This document shows positions 40,833 through 49,688 of a stretch of DNA of 64,000 nt, in pieces. A program made the translations under genes and the position numbers. The stretch is from Nitrosospira sp. (GTDB lineage Bacteria > Pseudomonadota > Gammaproteobacteria > Burkholderiales > Nitrosomonadaceae). Position 1 is the first letter of the stretch. Each line of letters opens with the position of its first letter. The stretch lies in the NCBI GenBank assembly GCA_013821425.1, contig JACDGV010000005.1, positions 1 through 64,000 on the forward strand, read 5' to 3'. Under the pieces are notes generated by a model. That model saw only the letters and a list, made by a program, of their open reading frames with translations. It ran no database searches and was not told where the DNA came from.

Positions 40833-40862
40833 GCGAGAAAAGGCGTTTGGACCTTTTCTCGC
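40833..40862. terminator. Bidirectional Rho-independent terminator
   Basis: An 11-bp perfect stem (GCGAGAAAAGG and CCTTTTCTCGC, 8-nt loop) between convergent clpA and dodecin. The U tract is weak on the plus strand. Confidence 0.7.
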
Positions 40863-40886
40863 TTAACTTGCTGCCAGGCCTGCTCG

Positions 40887-41117
40887 TTATTTGCCCTTGG
40901 TTTCGTACTTTTCGTACTTGAAAGACAAGTTCACTCTTGCGCGATACGCAGTCACCTTACTATCTTCGATCACCATGTCCAGCTTTACTATTTCCGCGAC
41001 TCTCAAATCTCTCAGTGTTTCTGACGCTGTCTCGACAGCATTCTTGGCAGCATCCTCCCACGATGTCTTGCTGGTTCCGACTATTTCCGTTATACGATAA
41101 ACGCTATCTCCAGGCAC
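40887..41117 (-). CDS. Dodecin flavoprotein
   Basis: A 76-residue protein of the dodecin family, which forms hollow 12-mers that store riboflavin or FMN. The pattern VYRITEIVGTSKTSWEDAA and the middle Trp that stacks on the flavin are present, as is the C-terminal YRARVNLSFKYE strand. The start is GTG at 41117 with GGAG at a 7-nt spacer. Confidence 0.9.
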   Translation of the reverse strand: MPGDSVYRITEIVGTSKTSWEDAAKNAVETASETLRDLRVAEIVKLDMVIEDSKVTAYRARVNLSFKYEKYETKGK

Positions 41118-41586
41118 GATTCTTCTCCTAATTTGAAGGTTATATTAAACACGGCACTGAGCCAGCGATCCGCACCAAACCACCTACCAATTCAGTTTAT
41201 GATTAACCCCCGCAAATTGCAATTGTGCGGATAACAGAAGGAATTCTGCAGCATTGGAATTCCGCACCAACTTGCCCGCGGCCGGTGCTTCAGGCCGCTC
41301 CCGCCACACGCGGGGCAGGAGTGAAGCGGGTAACAACTCAAATTGCTATCCCTGCCACTCCGCGGTAGCTTGGCGGTCCGTGACGAAAAATATACCAGTT
41401 CACCGGCTTACCGTGAGCCCTATCATTAGCACCTGTACACCGATAGCAGTATCAATGTTTTCCCGGAACCGACGGCCTCGACAACCGACTCAGGTACCTG
41501 AAGCTGGTAGAGTGTAACCAAGCGTACGGAAATCAGAAAACGTCTAATCCGCCCTTCCTGAAGGCGGCGGGAGTATTTCCCGCTTT
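41118..41586. other. Non-coding gap with a plus-strand terminator
   Basis: About 470 bp with no supported gene. At 41549-41588 there are two hairpins; the second (GCGGGA, loop GTATT, TCCCGC, then TTTTT) is a Rho-independent terminator on the plus strand that overlaps the stop of the minus-strand PLP-lyase gene. No plus-strand gene lies upstream of it within the gap, so it either blocks antisense transcription or ends an unseen small RNA. Confidence 0.5.
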
Positions 41587-42816
41587 TTAAACGAACGTTG
41601 TTCCGTCCACCACCCTATAGCGCGCTTTTCTTATGTTCTCGAGGGCAGTTTCGATGATATGGCGCGGAGCGCCAATGTTCATCCGCATGTAGCCGCTACC
41701 TGACTCGCCGAACAGCGTGCCCGGACTCATGCCCACCCCAGCTTCATGCACGAAGAAATGCCTGAGTTGTGTATCGTTCATTTCCAGCCCGGCCATGAGC
41801 GCGCGGCAATCCAGCCATAGCAAATACGTGCCCTCCGCTTCGACAAGCGCAATTTCCGGGAGATGGGCGGCAAGATACTCCCCCACATAAACCCGCGTTT
41901 GCTGAAGATAAACCAGCACTGCGTCCAGCCATGATTCACCGTACCGGTAGGCTGCCTCGAAGGCGACAACGCTGAAAGGATTGGCCGCGCTAAGGTGCAT
42001 TGTCTCGAATACCTGGGCAAGCGTTTTGCGGCACTCCGAATCGGGCACGATGAGAACGGAAAGATTCAGTCCGGGGATGTTGAATGTCTTGCTGGGCGCA
42101 ACTGCCGTTACGATACGAGCGGTGTTTCCGGCTGACTTTTCCCCCAGCATTGCGAGTACATGGTGTTTGTTTCCGGGGTAAACCAGATCGGCGTGGATAT
42201 CATCGGAAAATATCGTCAAGTCATGTTTTTCCGCAATTTGCAAGATGCGCTCCAGTTCCCCCTCGCTCCATACCCTGCCCACCGGATTGTGCGGAGAACA
42301 TAGCAATAACATGCGGGCCCCCTCTGCGCATCGCTCCAGATGACCAAAGTCGATCTCATAACGTCCGTTCCTCCGAAGCAAAGGATTAAGCAGCAGTTCC
42401 CTGCCGGTAGCGGTGACAGCCGAGAAAAAGGGAAAATATACTGGCGGCTGCACGATGACCGGGTCGCCAGGCGCGGCGAAGGCCATGACAGCAGCGTGCA
42501 GCGACGGTACCACGCCCGGACACATCATGATCCAGTCCCGGCGAACATCCCAGCCATGACGCCGGCTCAGCCAGTCTATCAACGTTTCGTACAAACAATC
42601 GGGATAGACGGTGTAGCCGTACACGGGATGGGCCGCGCGCCGGGAAAGCGCCTGGGTCACGGCTGGAGGCGCGGCGAAATCCATGTCTGCCACCCAAAGC
42701 GGAATCACTCCGCCTGCCCCGAACATCCCCTGCCGTCCGTCATATTTCAGGCTGGCGGTTCCGGCGCGATCGATCTCGGTATCGAAGTCAAAGCCCGAAA
42801 CGCGGGGACAACTCAA
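41587..42816 (-). CDS. ovoB: PLP-dependent C-S lyase (OvoB / PatB-MalY family)
   Basis: A 409-residue fold-type I PLP enzyme of the MalY/PatB family: WVADMDFAAPPAV near residue 43, SPHNPVGRVW, DDIHADL and the PLP-lysine motif APSKTFNIPGLN. On its own it would be called cystathionine beta-lyase. Its start (TTG, GGAG at 8 nt) overlaps the ovoA stop by 4 bp, and the family is known to cleave the histidine-cysteine sulfoxide made by OvoA, releasing 5-thiohistidine. I therefore call it OvoB. General C-S lyase activity is the alternative. Confidence 0.78.
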   Translation of the reverse strand: MSCPRVSGFDFDTEIDRAGTASLKYDGRQGMFGAGGVIPLWVADMDFAAPPAVTQALSRRAAHPVYGYTVYPDCLYETLIDWLSRRHGWDVRRDWIMMCPGVVPSLHAAVMAFAAPGDPVIVQPPVYFPFFSAVTATGRELLLNPLLRRNGRYEIDFGHLERCAEGARMLLLCSPHNPVGRVWSEGELERILQIAEKHDLTIFSDDIHADLVYPGNKHHVLAMLGEKSAGNTARIVTAVAPSKTFNIPGLNLSVLIVPDSECRKTLAQVFETMHLSAANPFSVVAFEAAYRYGESWLDAVLVYLQQTRVYVGEYLAAHLPEIALVEAEGTYLLWLDCRALMAGLEMNDTQLRHFFVHEAGVGMSPGTLFGESGSGYMRMNIGAPRHIIETALENIRKARYRVVDGTTFV

Positions 42817-44996
42817 TCAATCCGCTCCCATATCGTCACTTCCGAGAGGGAGTGTTGAAATTTTCGCCGGGTTTCGCGGATGACGAAAGGCACTTCATGC
42901 GGGCCTTTAACCAGTTTGAAATGGCTGCCCAGAATCTCCTGCAAGCCGTCAAATGTGCCAAAGCTTTCACCATCACGCTTGAATCCGCCAATCCATGCTT
43001 CCCTCTTTGTATGTTCCTCCAGCCAGGTATAGGGTGAAGCGATCAGCAATAAGCCACCAGGGTTGAGACGCATGTGTATGGCTCTAAGCAACTTCGCTGG
43101 ATCATAAAGGCGATCAATCAGGTTAGCGGCAAGGATGAGGTCATACCCGCTAAGCAGGGGCTTGAGATTACACGCATCCCCTTGGGAGAACGCGACCTTA
43201 TGCCTCACGGCATCCAGATCCATCCCCGCCAGCGTACGCTCCCTGTAAAACACGAGATCACCCTCATCCGCCAGCGTATAGCGCAGCACCCCCTGCCCGG
43301 CAAGCTGGACGCCTTGGCCGATAAAGCGGGCGGAGAAATCCACGCCGGTCACCTCGTCGAAATGCCGTGCCAGTTCGAACGTGGCGCGTCCCGAGGCGCA
43401 ACCCAGGTCGAGCGCCTTATGCGCCGGTTTGCCTTCCATCGCGGCAATAGCCAGTTCAGCCAGCGCCGTGGGGAAATTCGGCACCCCGAAATAAGTATCC
43501 CCGTAATGAAATTCAGCATATTCGGACAGAAGCTTATCGGTTTCGTAGTGAGAGCCATGCTGAACAGCGGGCGCATCCGCTACCACGTAACGAAACCCGG
43601 CATGCTGAAAGAAATGACGCCGGAATGCATAGCGCGCACTCTTCAGCGACTCATTACCGCATGAAATCCAGGAACCGCCCTTGAGGAGGTTGTGCCGACC
43701 ATCGAAGGTAGGCGTTGTAAAGTCATCATAGTGCGGATGAATGTCGAAACTTTCGAAGGGATAGATCGGCGTTTCTGTCCACTGCCACACGTTGCCGGCA
43801 ACATCGTAGAACTCGCCCTGAGGAAACTCATTGACGGGGTGGCTGGAAGCGCCGTGGTCAAGATGGATATTGGCAGCAGCGGGTTCTGCGTGCGGGACCT
43901 CGGAAAGCCCGGCTGTGTCATAGAGCCGGTACCATTCGTCTTCTGTTGGCAACCTGTATGGTTGGCCAGTTGCTGCCGCCTTCCAGTTACAGAAGGCCTT
44001 GGCTTCGTGATAGTTGACCTCTGCCGGCCAATCCCAGGGCATGGGTATTTCTTTGGTCATCAGGCGCAAACGCCAGTCAGAATTCTGCCTTACCCAGAAA
44101 GTCGGATGTTCCGCGTCGACGTGTTGTCGCCAGGCCCGGCCCTCCTCTTCCCAGAAATGTTCCGTGCCGTAGCCGTTCGCCTGAACAAAAGCAAGGAACT
44201 CCTGGTTGCTGACCAGGTACTTTCCGGCTTGCAAGGCCGCAACGCCGGCTATGTGGGTGCCATATTCATTATCCCATCCGTAGGTCTGGTCGGTTTTCTT
44301 TTTACCGAGATGCACGGCACCTTCCGCCACAACGATCAGCTCATTCTGAGGCGCCTGGCCCGATTTCCCGTAAGGTTCCCAGGCAGGATGCGGCCTGACG
44401 TATTCAAGCGCGTGCTGGCGAATCAGGACCGATGACGTCTCAAGGTGGATGCGCTCGTGCTCAATACCCATCATGATCGTCCACCAGGGACTATCCCACC
44501 CAATGGGTAAAGTAAGCGGCGTATCAGTGATGAGCTTATCCACAACGCGGCGCACGGTGTTGCGGTAAGTACGCACCTCCTCAACAGACGGCCAATCGTA
44601 GTGGATAGTGTTCAGGTCATCCCAGCTCATTTCGTCCACGCCTACCGCAAACATCGACTCCATCCTGGGATTGATCCGTTCCTTCATGAGTCCCGCAAGC
44701 ACCAGCTTATTGGTGAAAAAAGTGGAGGTATGTCCCAGGTAGAAGATCAGTGGGTGGCGCAACGAAATCGGTTTTTTGAAGTAGGCCCCATCGCCCTGCA
44801 ATGTCTCGAAGAGTTGTTCGTAGCGATCAAGCGTGGCATGAAAGTAGCCGCGTATCTCCTCTCGCTTCTCGGCGGCGTTTTCCCCATCGAGAATAGGAGT
44901 TCTCGGGAAAAGCTGCTTTGGCATCATATACAATCTGGGAGTACGGGAAGCAGATTCTGCGGGCAGTATAACTTTTCGTGCATCATTCAAATTCAT
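42813..44996 (-). CDS. ovoA: OvoA: 5-histidylcysteine sulfoxide synthase / thiohistidine N-methyltransferase
   Basis: A 727-residue bifunctional enzyme of ovothiol A synthesis. A DinB-like part carries the iron ligands H182, H186 and E188 (EHERIHLE; numbering from the upstream TTG) with H91 likely close by. An FGE-sulfatase-like part follows (YDVAGNVWQWTETP, then LLKGGSWISCGNESL). The C-terminal methyltransferase has ALDLGCASGRATFELA near 525-545 and finishes thiohistidine by N-methylation. All three domains are intact. The ATG at 44996 with GAGG at 6 nt is preferred to a TTG at 45002. Confidence 0.93.
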   Translation of the reverse strand: MNLNDARKVILPAESASRTPRLYMMPKQLFPRTPILDGENAAEKREEIRGYFHATLDRYEQLFETLQGDGAYFKKPISLRHPLIFYLGHTSTFFTNKLVLAGLMKERINPRMESMFAVGVDEMSWDDLNTIHYDWPSVEEVRTYRNTVRRVVDKLITDTPLTLPIGWDSPWWTIMMGIEHERIHLETSSVLIRQHALEYVRPHPAWEPYGKSGQAPQNELIVVAEGAVHLGKKKTDQTYGWDNEYGTHIAGVAALQAGKYLVSNQEFLAFVQANGYGTEHFWEEEGRAWRQHVDAEHPTFWVRQNSDWRLRLMTKEIPMPWDWPAEVNYHEAKAFCNWKAAATGQPYRLPTEDEWYRLYDTAGLSEVPHAEPAAANIHLDHGASSHPVNEFPQGEFYDVAGNVWQWTETPIYPFESFDIHPHYDDFTTPTFDGRHNLLKGGSWISCGNESLKSARYAFRRHFFQHAGFRYVVADAPAVQHGSHYETDKLLSEYAEFHYGDTYFGVPNFPTALAELAIAAMEGKPAHKALDLGCASGRATFELARHFDEVTGVDFSARFIGQGVQLAGQGVLRYTLADEGDLVFYRERTLAGMDLDAVRHKVAFSQGDACNLKPLLSGYDLILAANLIDRLYDPAKLLRAIHMRLNPGGLLLIASPYTWLEEHTKREAWIGGFKRDGESFGTFDGLQEILGSHFKLVKGPHEVPFVIRETRRKFQHSLSEVTIWERID

Positions 44997-45060
44997 ATTC
45001 AACCTCGGAAACGAGTTGGCTCAATAAAAATAAACGAGAAGTGTAACATTTGATACATTA

Positions 45061-45074
45061 CCGCAACATTGCGG
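45061..45074. promoter_or_regulatory. Operator-like palindrome upstream of ovoA
   Basis: CCGCAA-CA-TTGCGG, a perfect 6+2+6 inverted repeat, lies 65 bp upstream of the ovoA start, in an A+T-rich stretch where the promoter should be. It may bind a regulator, but nothing identifies which. Confidence 0.35.
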
Positions 45075-45127
45075 CAAGTCGACTGCCGGAATTATAACTT
45101 CGCCAACAAGACTTTAGTCGCCCGAAA

Positions 45128-45331
45128 TCAAAGAGACGGCACGGGAATACAACAGAAACACGCAAGCTGATGCAGGGAACCTATGAGCAGGTCCTTCTGG
45201 GGGGAAAGTCCTTCGCAGGAACGCAGTTGCCGGCAAAACGGAGACTTGCAAGATGCGCGGACCCAATAAAAAAGACGTTCGAGCAATCGGTATTCCGGGT
45301 TTTTGATTGCGCTGACGGAATTGAGTTCCAT
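45128..45331 (-). CDS. Possible small Cys-containing protein
   Basis: A 67-codon frame (MELNSVSAIKNPEYRLLERL... ) with five cysteines and a good ribosome site (AGGAG, 8 nt before the ATG at 45331). I recognise no family, and frames of this length occur by chance. It lies upstream of ovoA on the same strand in a long gap. Confidence 0.25.
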   Translation of the reverse strand: MELNSVSAIKNPEYRLLERLFYWVRASCKSPFCRQLRSCEGLSPQKDLLIGSLHQLACFCCIPVPSL

Positions 45332-45420
45332 AATTTTAGCTCCTGTCGTCAATTCATGCCCATGCATCGACCATCTTCCTTTACTCTGCCTGGCTGCTGG
45401 TAGTTACCTTACTGGTTAGG

Positions 45421-45473
45421 TGCCGGAGCCCAGGGCAAACCGAATATGTACCGGATCCTGGGATAATCCGGCA
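45421..45473. repeat. Nested inverted repeat (possible structured RNA)
   Basis: TGCCGGA (45421-45427) and CCCAGG (45429-45434) pair in order with CCTGGG (45457-45462) and TCCGGCA (45467-45473), giving a 13-bp two-part stem with a 22-nt loop. A smaller hairpin (AAAACCG / CGGTTTT) follows at 45539-45557. The surrounding 45003-45922 gap has no strongly supported gene. Confidence 0.45.
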
Positions 45474-45922
45474 CAAGTTAATCCCGCGCGTGTCTGCGCA
45501 TAATCGCTCTGTTCGGCGCCACGCGCTGAGGCTGGGAGAAAACCGCTCAACGGTTTTGTGATGATGTTTGCTGTCATGCAGAGTAGTTATCCGTTGGATG
45601 GCACCGGCAAAAGGCAGGGACTGACGGAAAGTTGAGGCGGTATAATCCCATTACACACCGACTGAACGTCAACCTCGCTTGGTGCTGCTTATTGCCGGGA
45701 AGTAGAACAAAAGCAGAGATACGAAACGCGAGAAATTCCTGGAGGTCGCCGGCAAATTTCTTTACTGTTGAAATTGAGCCCTGTTGCAGCTGGCGCGTTT
45801 ATTCCGTATATGTGTACTACTGGCTCGCACCCTGGTGGCCGCTAAACGCTTTAACCAGCGGTGCCGCAGGGATTGAAGCCCCTTTTAATTAGATAATTAG
45901 AAATCTACGACAGGATAAGGCA

Positions 45923-46099
45923 ATGGCTCAACCAAATTATCAGTATGAAAAGCGCCAGAAAGACTTGGCGAAGAAAAAAAAGAAAGAGGAGAAACAACAG
46001 CGTAAATTGCTGAAAAACGCCCCTTCGTCAACAGCAAATCCCCTGGCGGAAACTGGCGAGCAGAACGAAACGCCGGCGCAGTCTGGCGATGACGTATAG
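45923..46099 (+). CDS. Small lysine-rich conserved protein
   Basis: A 58-residue protein opening MAQPNYQYEKRQKDLAKKKK, highly charged, with an acidic/polar tail (GEQNETPAQSGDDV). Short proteins with this YEKRQK-(basic) start are common in betaproteobacteria; their role is unknown, perhaps nucleic-acid or ribosome related. A GATAAGG sequence lies just before the ATG. Too short for most automatic calls, but the composition argues for a real gene. Confidence 0.65.
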   Translation: MAQPNYQYEKRQKDLAKKKKKEEKQQRKLLKNAPSSTANPLAETGEQNETPAQSGDDV

Positions 46100-46231
46100 T
46101 CGACTTTAAAACGCCAGATGAATAATCTATCCCGAGAAGGCACACCAAAAGCTTTGCTGGTCTGTGTCGGTTTTAGTGGGCTCCGTTGCGCCTTCACCTT
46201 TTAAACTCTCAATCTCTAAGCTCTGCGGCGA

Positions 46232-47614
46232 ATGGCCATCGTACCCAACCGCGAATTGGCGTTAATCGCTGGCCCGTTGCTCGCAGCCGCTATTGCAGCG
46301 GCAATGAACCTGCATGGATGGGAAGCGGAAGCTTGCTGGACTGCTGCGGTCGCGGCCGTATGCGTTGTCTGGTGGATATTCGAGCCCATCCCCATCCCGG
46401 CAACCTCGATTATTCCGCTGGCGGTTTTCCCGCTCACGGGTGTTCTGTCACAGGAAAAGGTATCCAGCGCGTACGGCAGTGAACTGATCCTGCTGCTGCT
46501 TGGCGGATTCATTATCTCTGGCGCCCTGGAGCGTTCCGGCGCGCACCGGCGAATCGCCATCGGCATGATAAATCTGATGGGTGGGGATAGCAGCCGTCGG
46601 ATAGTATTAGGTTTCATGGTTGCCAGCGCAGCTCTGAGCATGTGGATATCCAATACGGCTACGGCGTTGATGATGCTGCCCATAGCTCTCGCGGTAATCG
46701 ATCAAAGCCCCGACAAGAAGCTGGCTGTGCCGCTGTTGTTGTCCATCGCCTACGGCTGCAGTATCGGTGGTCTCGGAACCCCCATCGGGACGCCGCCAAA
46801 TCTCGTATTCATGCAACAGTACGAACAATTTACCGGCACCGCGATCAGCTTCGCGGAATGGATGGGCTGGGGACTTCCGGCGGTGTTGTTATTTATCCCG
46901 TTGGCAGGCTTGTGGCTGACACGCAACCTGAACTATATCGGCGAACTGGTAATTCCCCCCTCCGGTGCCTGGCGTCCTGAGGAGCGCCGGGTATTGACCG
47001 TCTTCGGCTTCACCATTCTGGCCTGGGTAACGCGTGCCGAGCCCTTCGGCGGCTGGAACACCTGGTTCGATCTCAAGGGTGCCAACGACGCGACGGTGGC
47101 GCTGCTCGCCGTAGTCGTAATGTTTCTGGTGCCCAACGGCCGCGGTGGCAGGTTGCTCGACTGGAAGACCGCAGAAAGGGTGCCGTGGGGCATTCTCATA
47201 CTCTTCGCGGCGGGTATTTCCATCGCCCAGGCGTTCGTCGAGTCGGGGCTTTCCAGCTTCATTGGCGATCAATTGACAGCTCTTGCCAACCTGCACCCAC
47301 TTATCATCATCGCAACAATCTCGCTAATCGTAACTTTTCTCACTGAGACTACCAGCAATACGGCGACCACCAACTTGTTGATGCCGATTCTTGCGCCGGC
47401 CGGGCTTGCAGCAGGTGTGGATCCCAGTTTGCTGATGGTACCGGCAGCGATGAGCGCAACTTGTGCCTTCATGCTTCCGGTAGCAACCGCACCTAATGCC
47501 ATAGTCTTCGGCACTGGAAAGGTGCCCATTGCTACAATGGTACGGGAAGGACTGGTGCTGAATTTAATTGGTAGCGCGATCATTACCCTTGTCTGCTATT
47601 TTTTGGTGGCGTAG
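46232..47614 (+). CDS. SLC13/DASS-family anion:sodium symporter
   Basis: A 460-residue membrane transporter with about eleven helices. The two SNT motifs that bind sodium and substrate carboxylate are clear: SNTATALMMLPIA in the first half and TETTSNTATTNLLMPIL in the second. GGLGTPIGTPPN and the ending ATAPNAIVFGTGKVPI are also typical. Likely substrates are C4-dicarboxylates, though sulfate and other anions are possible. No operon partner is evident. Confidence 0.87.
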   Translation: MAIVPNRELALIAGPLLAAAIAAAMNLHGWEAEACWTAAVAAVCVVWWIFEPIPIPATSIIPLAVFPLTGVLSQEKVSSAYGSELILLLLGGFIISGALERSGAHRRIAIGMINLMGGDSSRRIVLGFMVASAALSMWISNTATALMMLPIALAVIDQSPDKKLAVPLLLSIAYGCSIGGLGTPIGTPPNLVFMQQYEQFTGTAISFAEWMGWGLPAVLLFIPLAGLWLTRNLNYIGELVIPPSGAWRPEERRVLTVFGFTILAWVTRAEPFGGWNTWFDLKGANDATVALLAVVVMFLVPNGRGGRLLDWKTAERVPWGILILFAAGISIAQAFVESGLSSFIGDQLTALANLHPLIIIATISLIVTFLTETTSNTATTNLLMPILAPAGLAAGVDPSLLMVPAAMSATCAFMLPVATAPNAIVFGTGKVPIATMVREGLVLNLIGSAIITLVCYFLVA

Positions 47615-48006
47615 CTCCTCGTTACACTCAGCGGCAGAGCCATCCAGATACTGCAGCGCCAGCTGGCGCATCCCTTGATTCATAGCCTGATTACTATGGG
47701 ATAATGGCAACAATCAGATTGACGCGTACGATCTGCTCGTCTTCGTTGATACGATAGTGATGGATCAGGGATAGGCCGCGATCCGGTTAGAAATCTTTTT
47801 TAGCGACTCTTTTGTGTCATCCGGGTTCGGGTATGGAGCCCGGGCTGAAACGCGCTCCCAGGCCATAAGCAGCGCTTCAACCTGCTGACGATATAGCCAG
47901 TACAATCATCCTATTCTTGTTTTTCAGGCAATCTCTTTTCTCCTTATTTCTGTACATGTTCGCATTAGAGGTAGAAGTCGCCGGGAACGGAGGCAAGAGC
48001 ATGTAA
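47615..48006. other. Non-coding gap
   Basis: About 390 bp with no supported gene. It contains a perfect 14-bp palindrome GCGCCAGCTGGCGC at 47656-47669, which has no U tract and may be only the end of the transporter transcript. Confidence 0.4.
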
Positions 48007-48669
48007 ATGTGGCCGACCCCATGGAAAAAATTGGTATGCTGCGCTTGGGTAATGGCGTGTTTGCCGCTGCTGTCGTGGGCGGGGAAGGAGCATGTCGAAG
48101 TTGCCCGCTTCTCTAAGGGCGAGCTGAGCGGTTGGCAGGCTAAAACGTTTACCGGGATGACACTCTATACCCTAGCGTCGAAGGATGAACGAATCGCCTT
48201 GCGCGCTGACAGCAGCTCCGCCGCTTCAGGGCTCTATCGCGAGATAAGCATCGATCTTCGCGCGACACCCGTCCTTAACTGGAACTGGCAGATTGGCAAC
48301 GTGTTGGCTGGAGCCGATGAACGTACTCGTGAAGGCGATGACTACCCTGCCCGGGTCTACGTAGTCTTTTCCGGAGGGCTGATGTTCTGGCGAACGCGCG
48401 CGATCAACTACGTATGGTCCAGCAATCAACCGGCCGGCAGCAGTTGGGCCAATGCGTTCACCGCCAATGCCCGAATGATAGCGGTAGAATCCGGTTCTGG
48501 CCGAGCCAACCAATGGGTTTATGAGCGCCGCAACGTCCGCGCCGATTATATGCGCCTGTTTGGCGAGGAGTCTCCACGGGTTGATGCGGTGGCGATCATG
48601 ACCGACACAGACAACACAGGCACAACGGCTACAGCATGGTATGGCGATGTCTGGTTCAGCGCGGAATAA
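48007..48669 (+). CDS. DUF3047 exported protein
   Basis: A 220-residue protein with a signal peptide (residues 1-26, cleavage near LSWAG) and a DUF3047 body: LYREISIDLRATPVLNWNWQIGN, then GDDYPARVYVVFSGG and DNTGTTATAWYGDVWF. The family is secreted and has a jelly-roll-like sandwich fold; its function is unknown. GGAGG lies 11-15 nt upstream of the ATG, a little far, so the start is slightly uncertain. Confidence 0.8.
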   Translation: MWPTPWKKLVCCAWVMACLPLLSWAGKEHVEVARFSKGELSGWQAKTFTGMTLYTLASKDERIALRADSSSAASGLYREISIDLRATPVLNWNWQIGNVLAGADERTREGDDYPARVYVVFSGGLMFWRTRAINYVWSSNQPAGSSWANAFTANARMIAVESGSGRANQWVYERRNVRADYMRLFGEESPRVDAVAIMTDTDNTGTTATAWYGDVWFSAE

Positions 48670-48989
48670 TTCATGGGGTTTACGGTACCCAGAGCGTATT
48701 GTCTTTACCGGGGAACTGATGGGCTCGGGCTGTCCGCGTACAACGGATTCCGCATCGGCACCCAAGGCGCAAAAAAGCTTCTCCGGAACCCGACGTGGGG
48801 ACTTACGCATTTTCTCCAGGGGCTAATCACTGGTGGCGCCTTTCAACTCGCCGGAATCATGGACTACGATAACTGTCTTACTGTTTCCTGTTTTTCTTTC
48901 AGATTCAACTATGCTTGTATCGAGCCGCGCAGGAAGTTGCAGGCGAACACCGAGGGAATATGGTGCACTTCTCATCTAAAGGGAAAGAC
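48670..48989. other. Non-coding gap
   Basis: About 320 bp. I see no gene, repeat or clear terminator. The slp-like promoter should lie in its right half. Confidence 0.4.
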
Positions 48990-49538
48990 ATGAGACTTTA
49001 TTTACTATTAGCTTGTATGTTCTTGAGTGCTTGCGCCGGGTTACCCTCCGCGGTTCGCGAGGTACCCGTAGCGGATGTCTCTTATACTCAAGCCAGCCGG
49101 AACCTCGACAGTTATCGGGATACATCTGTCCGATGGGGGGGAGTCGTTATCGAAGTCGAGAATGAAGAAGACTTCACACTCGTACAGGTATTATCTTATC
49201 CTCTCAATTATTACGGCCGTCCTCAACTGAATAAAACAAGCGAGGGACGCTTTGTCATAAGAAGTTCCGAGTTTCTCGATCCCGCGGTTTATGCGAAGGA
49301 TAAGGAAATCACGGTTGCCGGAGTGCTGAAAGGTGATATCCAGCGTACGATAGGCAAAAAAACGGTCCTGCTGCCATTACTGTCTTCCACCGCAATTTAT
49401 TTGTGGCCGGTCTATCAGAACGACCCATACGGATATGGCTATAGGGGTTATGGAGGCTGGGGTGTTAGTCCGTATTTTGGATATGGATATTACGGCAGCC
49501 CATTTTATTGGGGAGGCTACTACAGGCCTTACTGGTAG
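48990..49538 (+). CDS. Slp-family outer-membrane lipoprotein
   Basis: A 182-residue lipoprotein with lipobox LSAC (residues 12-15) and an Slp/YeaY-type body (VSYTQASRNLDSYRDTSVRWGGVVIEVEN). The C-terminal 50 residues are strikingly rich in Tyr and Gly (YGYGYRGYGGWG). Slp proteins are starvation- or stress-induced in enterobacteria; function is unknown. The ATG at 48990 follows GGGAAAG and gives the signal peptide directly. Confidence 0.85.
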   Translation: MRLYLLLACMFLSACAGLPSAVREVPVADVSYTQASRNLDSYRDTSVRWGGVVIEVENEEDFTLVQVLSYPLNYYGRPQLNKTSEGRFVIRSSEFLDPAVYAKDKEITVAGVLKGDIQRTIGKKTVLLPLLSSTAIYLWPVYQNDPYGYGYRGYGGWGVSPYFGYGYYGSPFYWGGYYRPYW

Positions 49539-49688
49539 AGCATAATACCGCCATTCCAGCTGCGATCTTTCCGGCTACTCGATTAGTCTTTCTTTTTTAT
49601 TGCCACACGACCGACGCGCCCGGACGCTGCGCCGGATTTGTTCCATCAAAATCCAGGCGGCCTGTCAGGCAACACAACTCCCGGATTC

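Noticed and set aside
45632-45892. Plus-strand frame of 86 codons
   Set aside because: No ribosome site and no recognisable protein pattern; composition looks random.
47656-47669. GCGCCAGCTGGCGC palindrome as a terminator
   Set aside because: It has no loop and no T tract; noted only in the gap description.
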